Positions 16,814 to 25,631 of a DNA stretch of 60,013 nt are shown piece by piece. The stretch is from Sulfurovum sp. 16-42-52. Its GTDB lineage: Bacteria > Campylobacterota > Campylobacteria > Campylobacterales > Sulfurovaceae. A program made the translations under genes and the position numbers. The stretch is taken from assembly GCA_002281755.1 (NCBI GenBank), contig NCHB01000018.1, forward strand, positions 1-60,013, given 5' to 3'. A model generated the notes under the pieces. The model made no database searches. It worked only from the letters and a program-made list of their open reading frames with translations, and had not been told where the DNA came from. Position 1 is the first letter of the stretch, and every line of letters begins with the position of its first letter.

Positions 16814-17830
16814 ATGATTCATGAGAACGGAAAAGTAGTAGACATTGCCATTATCGGTGCGGGTCCTGGCGGTATGGCGTGTGCCATTGAAGCAAAACTG
16901 GCTGGCATCGAAAATATCGTCGTTATAGACAAAGCACCTCATCACAATGATATGATTCACAAATTTTACAAAAAAGGCAAACGTGTCGATAAAGACTGGA
17001 TGGGAATCAAGTTTGAATTTAAGGGGAATGTAACGTTCGAAGAGTGTTCAAAAGAAGAATATATCCAACAAATGGATGAAAAACTTAAAAATGCCGGCGT
17101 ACTTGACAAATTTGAATACAATCATGAAATCATGAAAGTGAACAAAGGGGTAGACGGTCTGTTTGAAATCGTTTTTGGTCAAGACAATGTTGCAGAGGGC
17201 ATTGAGACCATCAGAGCAAAAAATATTATCCTCTCTGTGGGTCGTATGGGTAAACCAAATAAACCAAAATATAAATTTCCAAAAGAACTTAAAGATGTTT
17301 TGAACTTTAACCTCTCTAAAGTGCAAAATGGTGAAAGAGTGATGATCGTTGGTGGTGGTGATACGGCTGGCGAATATGCGTATGGTTTGGTAGAGCTTGA
17401 AGGTATGGAAGATTGTGTTGTAACGCTGAACTACAGACAAGCTGAGATTAAAAGAATGAACCCGACCAACACACAAATGTGTATGAAATATCTTGATAAC
17501 GGCAAAATCCTTAACAAAATGGGTGTAGACATCGAAAGTGTTGAACCTTCAGAGACAGGAAAAATAAAAGTAAACTTCACAGATGGCAGTACGGCTGAGT
17601 ACGACAGAGCCGTCTACGCACTAGGTGGAACAACACCTGTAGATATCTTGGTAAATTCAGGTGTTAAAACCGGCGAGTGGGATGTACCGGTTTACAACGA
17701 GAACACGATGGAAACCAATGTAGAAGGTCTTTATACGATTGGTGACGTCGTAACAGATCAAGGAAGTATCGCATTAGCATTTAACCATGCGTGTTTTGCG
17801 GTAAGTGACATCGCTTCTAAACTTAAATAA
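16814..17830 (+). CDS. fqrB: NAD(P)/FAD-dependent oxidoreductase, flavodoxin:quinone reductase FqrB-like
   Basis: 338 aa of the thioredoxin reductase-like fold: an FAD-binding GAGPGG at residues 15-20, a second dinucleotide motif GGGDTAG from residue 180, and the C-terminal IGDV flavin motif. The redox-active CxxC of thioredoxin reductase is missing, so it is not TrxB. This matches the group that contains H. pylori HP1164 and C. jejuni Cj0559, shown to be FqrB, which moves electrons between flavodoxin and NADP(H) or quinone. Its place, antisense between the two halves of the nuo locus, supports a role in feeding or draining the flavodoxin/ferredoxin pool used by this complex I. The substrate assignment is inference; a ferredoxin-NADP reductase is an alternative. 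Confidence 0.7.
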   Translation: MIHENGKVVDIAIIGAGPGGMACAIEAKLAGIENIVVIDKAPHHNDMIHKFYKKGKRVDKDWMGIKFEFKGNVTFEECSKEEYIQQMDEKLKNAGVLDKFEYNHEIMKVNKGVDGLFEIVFGQDNVAEGIETIRAKNIILSVGRMGKPNKPKYKFPKELKDVLNFNLSKVQNGERVMIVGGGDTAGEYAYGLVELEGMEDCVVTLNYRQAEIKRMNPTNTQMCMKYLDNGKILNKMGVDIESVEPSETGKIKVNFTDGSTAEYDRAVYALGGTTPVDILVNSGVKTGEWDVPVYNENTMETNVEGLYTIGDVVTDQGSIALAFNHACFAVSDIASKLK

Positions 17831-17837
17831 TCTTCAC

Positions 17838-17874
17838 GGCACTTCTTCTCTGGTTTATACTAGAGAAAAGTGCC
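17838..17874 (+). terminator. terminator of the fqrB-like gene
   Basis: Long stem GGCACTT...AAGTGCC with further pairing of TTCTCT to AGAGAA, 8 bp past the stop, followed on the plus strand by TCTTTACTTTTT. On the minus strand no T run follows, so it should act mainly on the rightward transcript. Confidence 0.75.
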
Positions 17875-17974
17875 TCTTTACTTTTTATTAAACCTATCAT
17901 ACAAAGCTAAATTTTATTGATAAAAATTACAGAGGCAAAAATACATTTGCCTTGTAGTGAAAATGCAGAAAGTG

Positions 17975-18298
17975 TTAGGCTTCTTGGGTTGTTTCTGTAG
18001 CCTCAACAGCTTCTTCAGATTTGTTTTGTGCATCTTGCAGTGCTTCTCTATTTTCTTTTGCCATCTCTGCACTTACTTTTTTGACAACAATCGTCCAGTC
18101 CACTTCATTGAATTTGAGTGAATTCATTAAATCATGACCTGTTGCTTTGATGACATCTGCAGATTTTTGTATACACTCAAAATCTCCCACTTCAAAGAGG
18201 AAAATTCCTACCTCACCTACAGTAAGACCTTTGTCAATCAGTCCAACCATTCTGTCATAAAAATCATCATGCAAATGTCTTAAATCATATCTTTTCAT
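17975..18298 (-). CDS. NuoE-like subunit of the HP1264/Cj1575c type
   Basis: 107 aa. The first 75 residues begin MKRYDLRHLHDDF and contain VGIFLFEVGDF and DWTIVVKK, the pattern of the short protein that replaces NuoE in Helicobacter and Campylobacter (HP1264). It has no cysteines for a [2Fe-2S] cluster, so it cannot be a classical NuoE. A C-terminal tail of about 30 residues is rich in Glu, Ala and Thr and is probably disordered. Its ATG overlaps the stop of the 31-codon ORF upstream by one base (TAATG). It is the last gene of the nuoABCD half operon. Confidence 0.8.
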   Translation of the reverse strand: MKRYDLRHLHDDFYDRMVGLIDKGLTVGEVGIFLFEVGDFECIQKSADVIKATGHDLMNSLKFNEVDWTIVVKKVSAEMAKENREALQDAQNKSEEAVEATETTQEA

Positions 18299-18393
18299 TA
18301 ATAGGTTCCTTTCTGAGCAAAGCTCATAAAAGACTCTTCAGCAGAGTGCTCACTCGACTTGTCGCTTTTCAATACTATTTTAGTATATACCAT
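18298..18393 (-). CDS. 31-aa small ORF between nuoD and the nuoE-like gene
   Basis: An ATG at 18393 stands 6 nt behind a near-perfect Shine-Dalgarno (GGAGGT in the end region of nuoD) and opens a 31-codon frame beginning MVYTKIVLKSDKSS and ending FAQKGTY. Its stop overlaps the next ATG by one base, and the ribosome binding site of the nuoE-like gene (AAAGGA) lies inside it. The peptide is soluble, charged and Ser/Lys-rich, with no membrane segment. Function is unknown; it may be a small complex I component or a translational coupler. Confidence 0.6.
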   Translation of the reverse strand: MVYTKIVLKSDKSSEHSAEESFMSFAQKGTY

Positions 18394-18403
18394 TACTGAC
18401 CTC

Positions 18404-19633
18404 CTATCTGTCAACTTCGCCAAATACGATGTTGGTCGTACCAATAATCGTAACAACGTCTGCAATATATGTACCCACAAGAAGTTTTTGAAGCAATCCT
18501 GTATGGAAGAAACTTGGTGCTCTACACTTGAGTCTGTACGCATAAGGCTCACCCTCAGATTTGATATAAAAACCAAGTTCACCTTTTGGAGACTCTGTCG
18601 GAACATACACTTCACCTTTAGGAGGTCTCATCCCCTGTGTTACAAGTACAAAGTGTTGCATCAATGCATAGTTCTGCGTCATAATATCTTCTTTGGTCGC
18701 TGAAATATATTTTGGAGCATGTGCCATAAGCTGCGGCTGGGTCTGTGCATACATAGGAATAAGCTGTCTCATGATACGTACAGACTGTTTCATCTCTTCC
18801 ATATACAGTCTGTAGCGACCATAAGAGTCACATCTGTCACTCACCGGCACATCAAAATCAAGCTCGGCATAGAGTTCATACGGCTCTTCTTTTCGGATGT
18901 CATATTTTACACCCGAACCCCTAAGCATAACACCGGTACAACCCCAGTTTAGTGCATCCTCAGCAGAAATCACCCCTACATCTTCCAAACGCATTTTCCA
19001 AATACGGTTTTCTGTCAGCAGCGCTTCATAGGTATGCTCAAGCTCGTACTCTACTTTGTCACAGAATGCCGCAAGATTTTCCAACCAGTTTGCAGGCAGA
19101 TCAAGAGGTACACCCCCAATACGTACTGCCGAATGCGTCAGTCTTGCACCACAATAGTCTTCCATTAAGTCCATACCAAATTCACGTTCTCTAAAGGCGT
19201 ACAAAAAGACAGACATAGCCCCCACATCAAGTGCATGGGTAGCGATAAAGAAAAGGTGTGAAATCACACGATTGAGCTCAAGCAACATCGTTCGAATCAC
19301 CTGTGCACGTCTTGGTGCTTCGATACCCAGCAGTTTTTCCACAGCCAAAGCATACGCATAGTTATTGGACGTTGAAGCGATATAATCGAGTCTGTCCGTG
19401 GTTGGCAAAAATTCATTATATGTCATGTTTTCCGCCATTTTTTCAATCCCGCGGTGAAGATAACCGATATCCGGATAGGCTTTAACGACCTGTTCGCCAT
19501 CAAGTTCAAGTACCAGTCTTAGCTGACCGTGTGCAGAAGGGTGTTGGGGACCAAAGTTGATAACCATCGTATTGTCATCACGCTCAAAATTGAGGTTTTC
19601 AAAAAATGGTGATAATTTATTTGCTACTTGCAT
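18404..19633 (-). CDS. nuoD: NADH-quinone oxidoreductase subunit D
   Basis: 409 aa, the 49-kDa subunit that forms the quinone reduction site with NuoB. The conserved [11 protein letters not shown] is near residue 28, with the quinone-ligating histidine, and [21 protein letters not shown] follows (shortened here). The C-terminus is the family-typical [19 protein letters not shown] region. NuoC and NuoD are separate genes here, not fused as in E. coli. Confidence 0.96.
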   Translation of the reverse strand: MQVANKLSPFFENLNFERDDNTMVINFGPQHPSAHGQLRLVLELDGEQVVKAYPDIGYLHRGIEKMAENMTYNEFLPTTDRLDYIASTSNNYAYALAVEKLLGIEAPRRAQVIRTMLLELNRVISHLFFIATHALDVGAMSVFLYAFREREFGMDLMEDYCGARLTHSAVRIGGVPLDLPANWLENLAAFCDKVEYELEHTYEALLTENRIWKMRLEDVGVISAEDALNWGCTGVMLRGSGVKYDIRKEEPYELYAELDFDVPVSDRCDSYGRYRLYMEEMKQSVRIMRQLIPMYAQTQPQLMAHAPKYISATKEDIMTQNYALMQHFVLVTQGMRPPKGEVYVPTESPKGELGFYIKSEGEPYAYRLKCRAPSFFHTGLLQKLLVGTYIADVVTIIGTTNIVFGEVDR

Positions 19634-19641
19634 CGACTCCC

Positions 19642-20424
19642 CTATCTTCGCTTGTCTAAAGTTTTAGACTCTTTTTTGTTGTAGTTTACCAACAAGGCTT
19701 CACTGTATTCAATCTCTTTTTGAGTTTCACCTTCTGAGATATCTGTACCAAATGGCACTTCGTACCCGATGCGGGCAAAACGCTTGGTATCGTGTCTGTC
19801 CACTTTGGCAGGGTCTCTGTTTTCAGGTCCGATGATATCTCTGTATTCTTTCCCAAAAATCTTATCGACTTCATACCATGAGGCAAACTCATCCCCATGC
19901 AGCGGATAAGTTTTGAGTAAAGGATGTCCTTCCCAGTCATCAGGCATCAATATACGCTTGAGGAAAGGATGGTTGTTAACCTTAATGCCGAACATATCGA
20001 ACATTTCACGCTCAGCAAAATTTGCCGAATTGAATAGTGGTACGATACTCTCTATGGCTTCACCTTTTTTAATGCGGCACACCACTCTTGCTCTTTTGGC
20101 TTCATTGACGTTGAGCAGTTGGTAAAAGAGTTCAAACTCACCGTCTTTTGCCAAATAATCCACGGCTGACTGTTCTGAACACTGTGTGTAACCACATGCT
20201 TCCTTGAGCGCTTTGATGACTGCAACATTGTCTCTTGCATCAATGTGTACAATCAACTGCCCAAGCTCCACATGTGCCTCTTTTGCCAACACACCAAGCG
20301 TTGCTACCACGCCTGTAAAATGCGCATCCGTAACCTCTTCTCTAGGCACACGGGGTGCAACCCAAAATCTGTCCGTATAGTACGACTTGCCTTGTACATT
20401 GTCTTTTGGAACATATTTACGCAT
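19642..20424 (-). CDS. nuoC: NADH-quinone oxidoreductase subunit C
   Basis: 260 aa, the 30-kDa subunit of the peripheral arm. The signature ERE-x-F-DMFGI (about residue 135-145) and the [17 protein letters not shown] block are present. The N-terminal 40 residues and C-terminal tail are longer than in minimal NuoC proteins, as is usual in this phylum. It overlaps the nuoB stop by one base and precedes nuoD by 8 bp. Confidence 0.94.
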   Translation of the reverse strand: MRKYVPKDNVQGKSYYTDRFWVAPRVPREEVTDAHFTGVVATLGVLAKEAHVELGQLIVHIDARDNVAVIKALKEACGYTQCSEQSAVDYLAKDGEFELFYQLLNVNEAKRARVVCRIKKGEAIESIVPLFNSANFAEREMFDMFGIKVNNHPFLKRILMPDDWEGHPLLKTYPLHGDEFASWYEVDKIFGKEYRDIIGPENRDPAKVDRHDTKRFARIGYEVPFGTDISEGETQKEIEYSEALLVNYNKKESKTLDKRR

Positions 20425-20966
20425 TAGATTAACCTCGCTCTTTTACCTGTTTGATTGGTCAAATCCTGTTTGGTATTTTTCTTCATGTCTGCAGACTCTC
20501 TACGAATCTTTTTTTGAAGCATCATCATTGCATACTGCAGTGTTTCGGGACGTGGGGCACATCCTGGTAGGTATATGTCCACAGGGATAATACGATCCAC
20601 ACCTTGCACGGTGGCATAGGTGTTAAACATACCGCCAGTGTTGGCACAGCTTCCCATAGAGATAACCCATTTAGGCTCTGTCATCTGATCATACAGTCTT
20701 CTTGCAAACTCTGAGTGTTTTTTGGAGAGTGTACCTGCGAGTATCATCACGTCTGCCTGTCTTGGTGAGGCTCTAAAGATGGTTCCCATCCGGTCAAAGT
20801 CATAGCGCGATGCACCCGATGCCATCATCTCTATCGCACAACAGGCGAGTCCGTAGGTCAGTGGCCAAAGCGAGTTTGAACGCCCCCAGTTTACCAGTTT
20901 GTCTACCGAAGTCAGTGCTATCGGCAAGCCAGCTGAACTGGCATAATTTACTTGATGCTGTGCCAT
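20424..20966 (-). CDS. nuoB: NADH-quinone oxidoreductase subunit B (cluster N2)
   Basis: 180 aa. All four ligands of cluster N2 can be seen: the tandem cysteines in [11 protein letters not shown], one in [11 protein letters not shown] and one in [10 protein letters not shown]2 is the last cluster before quinone. The C-terminal tail is basic. The start overlaps the end of nuoA by 19 bp, which indicates tight translational coupling. Confidence 0.96.
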   Translation of the reverse strand: MAQHQVNYASSAGLPIALTSVDKLVNWGRSNSLWPLTYGLACCAIEMMASGASRYDFDRMGTIFRASPRQADVMILAGTLSKKHSEFARRLYDQMTEPKWVISMGSCANTGGMFNTYATVQGVDRIIPVDIYLPGCAPRPETLQYAMMMLQKKIRRESADMKKNTKQDLTNQTGKRARLI

Positions 20967-21337
20967 TCAAGTGCTCCTTTTTTCCATGCATATACAAATC
21001 CGATTGTAAGCAGCAAGATGAATAATATCATCTCTGCAAATCCAAACCATCCGAGTAACTTAAAGTCAATCGCCCAAGGAAACATAAAGATAATCTCCAC
21101 ATCAAACAAGATAAACAAAAGTGCTATCAGGTAAAACTGGGTAGAAATCGTATTGGGTTGTTTCGTGACTTCCGGCCCACACTCGTAAATACTAAGTTTA
21201 AGCCTTTCCGTGTCAAGCCGTGCAAATTTTCGTGACACAAAACGTGCCGCCCATAACGTCGCAGGGAAGGCTACCGCTGTGAGCGCAAATAAAACAAAGA
21301 CACCGAAATACGGGTGTTCTGTAAGTACATGAGTCAT
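20948..21337 (-). CDS. nuoA: NADH-quinone oxidoreductase subunit A
   Basis: 129 aa, three membrane helices, first gene of the nuo locus. The loop between helices 1 and 2 carries YECGPEV with the conserved cysteine that lies near the quinone cavity, and the acidic helix [17 protein letters not shown] is typical. An AAGGA Shine-Dalgarno lies about 9 nt before the ATG. No clear sigma-70 promoter could be assigned in the 210 bp upstream. Confidence 0.94.
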   Translation of the reverse strand: MTHVLTEHPYFGVFVLFALTAVAFPATLWAARFVSRKFARLDTERLKLSIYECGPEVTKQPNTISTQFYLIALLFILFDVEIIFMFPWAIDFKLLGWFGFAEMILFILLLTIGFVYAWKKGALEWHSIK

Positions 21338-21547
21338 ACTGATTCCTTAAGTTTTTCATCTATTCTCCTCATAACACGCATGCAGAGAACTGTTCAGAAT
21401 ATTTGTCTGATAGTAGCGCAAAGATGATTAAACTCTATTGGCGATGTGGGTGCTTGAGAGGATTCGTTTTAGCGTGTAACTATGTGAAACAAAGGATTTA
21501 CGGGTACAATATCTCAAAAAATGATAATAATTATAAGGAGATACAAA
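21338..21547. other. intergenic region between divergent nuoA and rhodanese gene
   Basis: 210 bp that must hold the promoters of nuoA (leftward) and of the rhodanese gene (rightward). The only -10-like sequence that stands out is TACAAT at 21505-21510 on the plus strand. No additional coding frame with a ribosome binding site was found. Confidence 0.5.
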
Positions 21548-21961
21548 GTGTCTTTACTCAACAAATATACCAACATACTCTACTGGATAGCCATGGCGGG
21601 TCTGCTTTTTTGGTTTGTCTATTCCAAAGGATGGATACTTGCCAATTTTCAATCCATAGATGCCAAACAAGCGCTGCATTTAGCTGAAAACGACAGCAAT
21701 ACCAGTGTACTTGATGTTAGAACGATAAAAGAATACAAAGAGGGACATCTCAGAGATGCAATGCTCATCCCTGTCCAAGACCTTGAAAATAACCTAGGTA
21801 TGCTCCGCCAAGACAAAGATAAAAAGATTATCGTCTACTGCGCAACAGGCAACAGAAGTGTGAGTGCTTCACGTATCTTGGAAGAAAAGGGCTTTACCCC
21901 GCTCAATGTCAAGGGCGGCATCATCGAACTGAAAAATGCCGGTGCAACACTCATTAGATAA
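21548..21961 (+). CDS. membrane-anchored rhodanese-domain protein
   Basis: 137 aa. A GTG at 21548 is chosen because the strong AAGGAG lies directly before it; the ATG at 21521 would place that site inside the gene. One N-terminal membrane helix (about residues 10-26) precedes a single rhodanese domain with LDVRTIKEYKEGHL and the active-site loop C98-ATGNRS. The domain probably faces the periplasm. Rhodanese domains transfer sulfane sulfur; in a sulfur-metabolising bacterium this may be sulfur handling, but the partner is unknown. It is convergent with the AAA+ gene, 5 bp away. Confidence 0.8.
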   Translation: MSLLNKYTNILYWIAMAGLLFWFVYSKGWILANFQSIDAKQALHLAENDSNTSVLDVRTIKEYKEGHLRDAMLIPVQDLENNLGMLRQDKDKKIIVYCATGNRSVSASRILEEKGFTPLNVKGGIIELKNAGATLIR

Positions 21962-21966
21962 GCAAT

Positions 21967-23697
21967 TTAGACCTTAAATCCCATACTCTTAGAGCCGTCA
22001 AAACTGCTTCCCAGTTCTTTTTCTATCTCTTCTAGGAAGTCCTGCAGGCTAAAAACACTTTCATCCCTGACTGCCACTTTGTAAGCGGTGTTTTTGATGA
22101 TGAGATTGATTTGTCCGCCGGTGAGTTCATGTCCGGCAAGGTCTTCTATCTTAAAGCCCTCTTCATAGTCTGCATTTTCAGGAAGCATAAACTGCCACAG
22201 CATGAGACGCTGTCGTTTACCCGGCTTCTTAAACTCTATCTTGTGGTTGAAGCGGCGTGAAAAGGCTTTATCGATATTACCCAGCAGATTGGTCGTTGCG
22301 ATCAAGATACCTTCAAACTTTTCAATTTGTTCCAAAAAGATATTTTGCATCTGGTTGTGCATTTTATCGGCAGAACTTCCCGTACCTTCACTTCTGGAAC
22401 TCAAGAACTGATCGGCTTCATTGAGCAGCAAGATCGGTTCTACTTTTGCTTTGATGCTTAGTTCTTTAAAGTCATCAAAAATCTTGCGAACGTTTTTTTC
22501 ACTCTCTCCTACATACATCGAAAGGATTTTTGAACAGTCAAAAGACAAAATAGGCTTTTTGAGTGTTTTTGCCAAAGACATTGCCGTCATCGTTTTTCCC
22601 GTACCGGCTGCCCCATAAAATATAATCCGTGCATCAATGCCTTTTTTGTCCTTGATGCCCCACTCTTTGAGCTTCCTGAACACTTCTTTATCGACCTGTT
22701 TAATGACATTTTCGAGCGTTTCTCTGGTTTTAGGGTGCAGCACCACATCCTCAAGTGTGGTTGTGGGTTTGAGGTACTCAAAGATTTCCTGATCTTTGAC
22801 CAAGGCATCGAGTTTGAGTTTGGTAACTTTTTTAGTTTTGGTGGAGTGGATGATACGCTGCATCACCTCTTCTTGCAGATAAAACGAGCGGCTGACTCCG
22901 CCAAACATATTGAGTATCTCTTCATAATCGATAATCTCTTCGCTGATCAATCTTGCACCGTCTTCAAGTAAAGAACGGTTTTTGATCTTGTCGTATTCAT
23001 CAAAAGAGATAAGTTCTATGAGGGTGTTCATCTCCCTAAAATGTCCCTCACCGCCTGAATACTCTTCTTTGAGCAAGGCAAGAAAGATGCGCTTTTCTTT
23101 TTCATCCAGCTCTTTTTCTTTAAAAAACTCCTCTACAACGATCGGTGCTTCTGTCATCTTGACACGCTCTTCGATACGTGTCGTGAGCAGTGAGAGTTTG
23201 TTTTTCAGCCGTCCGATGCTCAAAGAGTTGTCCGCAAACCCCTGTTTAAATGTGGCGATGTTATGCAAAAGGGCAACCATATCAAACTGATCTTGCAGAT
23301 ACTCCAGATGATCGGTATAGGGTTTGATCTCAGGAAGCAAAATCTCCAAAGAGCCTTCTTCAAGCAACCTCAACAAAGAGATACTGGGTGTCACAGAAGT
23401 GCTAAGAAGCTCCAACTTGGATGACTCATGGGCTTTCATCTGACCAAAACTGACCTGGATCATCCAGCCCAGATCCAAAAGATTTTTAACCAGATCCAAC
23501 TTTTCCAGATACACATACCCGCTCGCCGAAAAATGTTCCTGAAGCATTTCAAGCACCGAAACCTCTTCAAGACCAGAAACATACCGTTTGCACAAATACT
23601 GTATAAGCAATGCTTCTTCCTCGGTGCATTTTAAGTGTTCAAAAATAGAAGCTTTGGATACATCTTTTGTTTCAATAAAGTCAATCAGGTGTTTCAA
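21967..23697 (-). CDS. AAA+ ATPase of unknown role
   Basis: 576 aa from a TTG with a GAGGA ribosome binding site. The N-terminal 330 residues are helical and match nothing that can be named. A single AAA+ module follows: Walker A GAAGTGKT at residues 362-369, Walker B-like ILLLNEAD (Asn in place of the usual Asp before Glu), and an FSRRFNHKIEF segment with arginine finger and sensor features like FtsH/spastin-type ATPases. No protease domain or zinc site is present. It is probably a remodelling ATPase with a phylum-specific substrate domain. Confidence 0.65.
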   Translation of the reverse strand: MKHLIDFIETKDVSKASIFEHLKCTEEEALLIQYLCKRYVSGLEEVSVLEMLQEHFSASGYVYLEKLDLVKNLLDLGWMIQVSFGQMKAHESSKLELLSTSVTPSISLLRLLEEGSLEILLPEIKPYTDHLEYLQDQFDMVALLHNIATFKQGFADNSLSIGRLKNKLSLLTTRIEERVKMTEAPIVVEEFFKEKELDEKEKRIFLALLKEEYSGGEGHFREMNTLIELISFDEYDKIKNRSLLEDGARLISEEIIDYEEILNMFGGVSRSFYLQEEVMQRIIHSTKTKKVTKLKLDALVKDQEIFEYLKPTTTLEDVVLHPKTRETLENVIKQVDKEVFRKLKEWGIKDKKGIDARIIFYGAAGTGKTMTAMSLAKTLKKPILSFDCSKILSMYVGESEKNVRKIFDDFKELSIKAKVEPILLLNEADQFLSSRSEGTGSSADKMHNQMQNIFLEQIEKFEGILIATTNLLGNIDKAFSRRFNHKIEFKKPGKRQRLMLWQFMLPENADYEEGFKIEDLAGHELTGGQINLIIKNTAYKVAVRDESVFSLQDFLEEIEKELGSSFDGSKSMGFKV

Positions 23698-23747
23698 TCA
23701 GAATTCCTCAAAGGTAGAGTATGGGTTTTAGTATAACAAATATTTGC

Positions 23748-23753
23748 TATACT
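23748..23753 (+). promoter_or_regulatory. extended -10 of the ptsHI fusion operon
   Basis: TATACT preceded by TTTGC fits TnTGn-TATAAT. A start near 23760 would leave a leader of about 48 nt to the ATG at 23808. Confidence 0.5.
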
Positions 23754-23807
23754 TTGAGGCATACGTACACCCTTTGTATAGTCAACACACAGAAGCGAAT
23801 CTTATTG

Positions 23808-25631
23808 ATGTCTTTATTTAAAACTCTTTTTTCAAAACCGCTTTCACTCACGATGAGCGTCACTTCAGCCAACGGATTTCACCTTAGACCTGTCGCGCAA
23901 TTTTGCACGCTAGCCAAAACCTTTCCCTGTTCTCTCACCGCTTCATTTAAAGACAAAACAGTCGATGCCAAAGCTGTCAATGCACTGCTTTCACTCTCAC
24001 TGGAACAAGGAGACAGCTTCAGACTTGACGCAAAAGGAAATAAAGCAGACAAGGCACTTGAAGCACTAGAGGCATGCTTTACTGCACTCATGCAAAATGA
24101 CAAAGAACAACACAGCCAAAAAAAGAGTGCGCATCACTATCTTGGCAAGACGATAGAAGCAGCGATCATCTTTAGAGGTGTAGCCGTTGCCTGTTTACAT
24201 CATCACACACGCCAAGAGCATCACAACAAAAACGAGTGTACTTTCAAAGAGGCTTTAGATAAAAGCATGGATGAACTAGAAAGACTGTACATAAACCAAA
24301 AAGAAGAGGAAAATGGGACTATCTATCTGGCACAAAAAGAGTTACTCTTTTCTTTAGGCAGTACTTCAGCAACGCTAAGCGAGTTTGAGCAAAAGATACA
24401 GAAGGAGTCCCAAAAACTTATCGGTACCATGTTGGACTCTAAGCGCAGCGACTATCAAGACATTTTACAGCGAACCAAAACACATTTAGGATTTAACACA
24501 GAGGTCATTTTCCCTGATGTCCCGTTTATCTTTGTGAGTAAACATTTATTGCCAAGCGAGGTGGACACACTTAAGCATACGAAAGTTGCAGGCGTGATAC
24601 TCCAAGAAACCGCTCTTAATTCCCATACTGCCATCTTGCTTCGTGCAGCGGGGATTTGTGCGGTGATTTGTGATGCGGCACTCACACAAAACGAGACGAT
24701 TATACTGGATGCAAATGCAGGTGTCATCTTGCAAAATCCTAGCCAAGAAGATGTAGAAAAAGCGCTTCAGCGTCAAACCACAGAGCAGGCACAAAAAACA
24801 CGCAATGCACACAATCGTTTCCAAAGAGCATACACAGCTGAGGGTAAGCCCATCCAAGTCCTTGCCAATGTTTCAGATCTGGCTTCCGCGGAGGCAGCCA
24901 AAGAACAAGGTGCAGAAGGCATAGGACTGTTGCGTTCTGAGTTTTTATTTAAAAATGAAAAACCCTCATTTTTAATCCAAAAAGAAGCGTATGAAAGTAT
25001 ATTTGCGCTTTTTGATGACATTACCGTTCGTACCCTTGATGTGGGTGGAGATAAAGCGTTGCCCTACATAACCCTTCCATATGAAGCCAATCCTTTTTTG
25101 GGTGTGAGAGGCATACGACTGCTTCAAACCCACCCAGAAATCCTTGAAGAACAGCTCCATGCTCTCTTTGCAGCCGCGCAGAACAAGCCTATCAAAATCA
25201 TGTTTCCGATGGTAAGTAGCGTTGAAGAGTTTGTGAACATGAAACGTTTTGCGCAGGAGATAGCAAAAAAATATGCTTTAGATATCTCGCACCTACGATT
25301 TGGCATCATGATAGAAGTGCCTTCTGTACTTTTTCTACTCGAGGCCTTCAATGAAGTGGTTGACTTTTACTCCATCGGAACCAATGATTTGACTCAGTAT
25401 CTTTTTGCCATAGAGCGTACCCATCCGCTTCTTAGAACAGATGAATGTTCGCCTGTTGTCTTTTCAGCTCTTGAGATGATTATGCAAAAAGCAACTAAGC
25501 CCGTGAGCATCTGTGGAGAGTTGGCGGCGAACAAAGATGCCTTGCCTATACTGCTCAAACTAGGTATCGCCACGCTGAGTATCTCACCCAGCAGCATCGC
25601 ACAAACCAAAGAGGAGATACGTCATGCTTAA
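23808..25631 (+). CDS. HPr-Enzyme I fusion of the phosphotransferase system
   Basis: 607 aa from the ATG at 23808 (the frame extends upstream to 23721, before the promoter). The first ~90 residues are an HPr domain with phospho-His25 in NGFHLRPVAQF. The rest is Enzyme I: swivelling domain with active His273 in LNSHTAILLRAAG, and the PEP-binding barrel with GLLRSEFLF, MIEVPSVLFL and SIGTNDLTQYLFA. It takes phosphate from PEP and hands it to HPr and then to EIIA. No EIIA domain is fused, unlike FruB- or multi-domain PtsP-type proteins. It overlaps the EIIBC gene by 8 bp. Confidence 0.9.
   Translation: MSLFKTLFSKPLSLTMSVTSANGFHLRPVAQFCTLAKTFPCSLTASFKDKTVDAKAVNALLSLSLEQGDSFRLDAKGNKADKALEALEACFTALMQNDKEQHSQKKSAHHYLGKTIEAAIIFRGVAVACLHHHTRQEHHNKNECTFKEALDKSMDELERLYINQKEEENGTIYLAQKELLFSLGSTSATLSEFEQKIQKESQKLIGTMLDSKRSDYQDILQRTKTHLGFNTEVIFPDVPFIFVSKHLLPSEVDTLKHTKVAGVILQETALNSHTAILLRAAGICAVICDAALTQNETIILDANAGVILQNPSQEDVEKALQRQTTEQAQKTRNAHNRFQRAYTAEGKPIQVLANVSDLASAEAAKEQGAEGIGLLRSEFLFKNEKPSFLIQKEAYESIFALFDDITVRTLDVGGDKALPYITLPYEANPFLGVRGIRLLQTHPEILEEQLHALFAAAQNKPIKIMFPMVSSVEEFVNMKRFAQEIAKKYALDISHLRFGIMIEVPSVLFLLEAFNEVVDFYSIGTNDLTQYLFAIERTHPLLRTDECSPVVFSALEMIMQKATKPVSICGELAANKDALPILLKLGIATLSISPSSIAQTKEEIRHA

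Noticed and set aside
16814-17830. Thioredoxin reductase (trxB)
   Set aside because: The CxxC active site is absent although both dinucleotide-binding motifs are present.
17975-18298. Canonical NuoE with a [2Fe-2S] cluster
   Set aside because: No cysteines; the sequence follows the short HP1264 type.
18298-18615. A 105-codon frame overlapping the end of nuoD
   Set aside because: Its first 74 codons lie inside nuoD in another frame without a ribosome binding site; only the last 31 codons, from the ATG at 18393, have proper signals.
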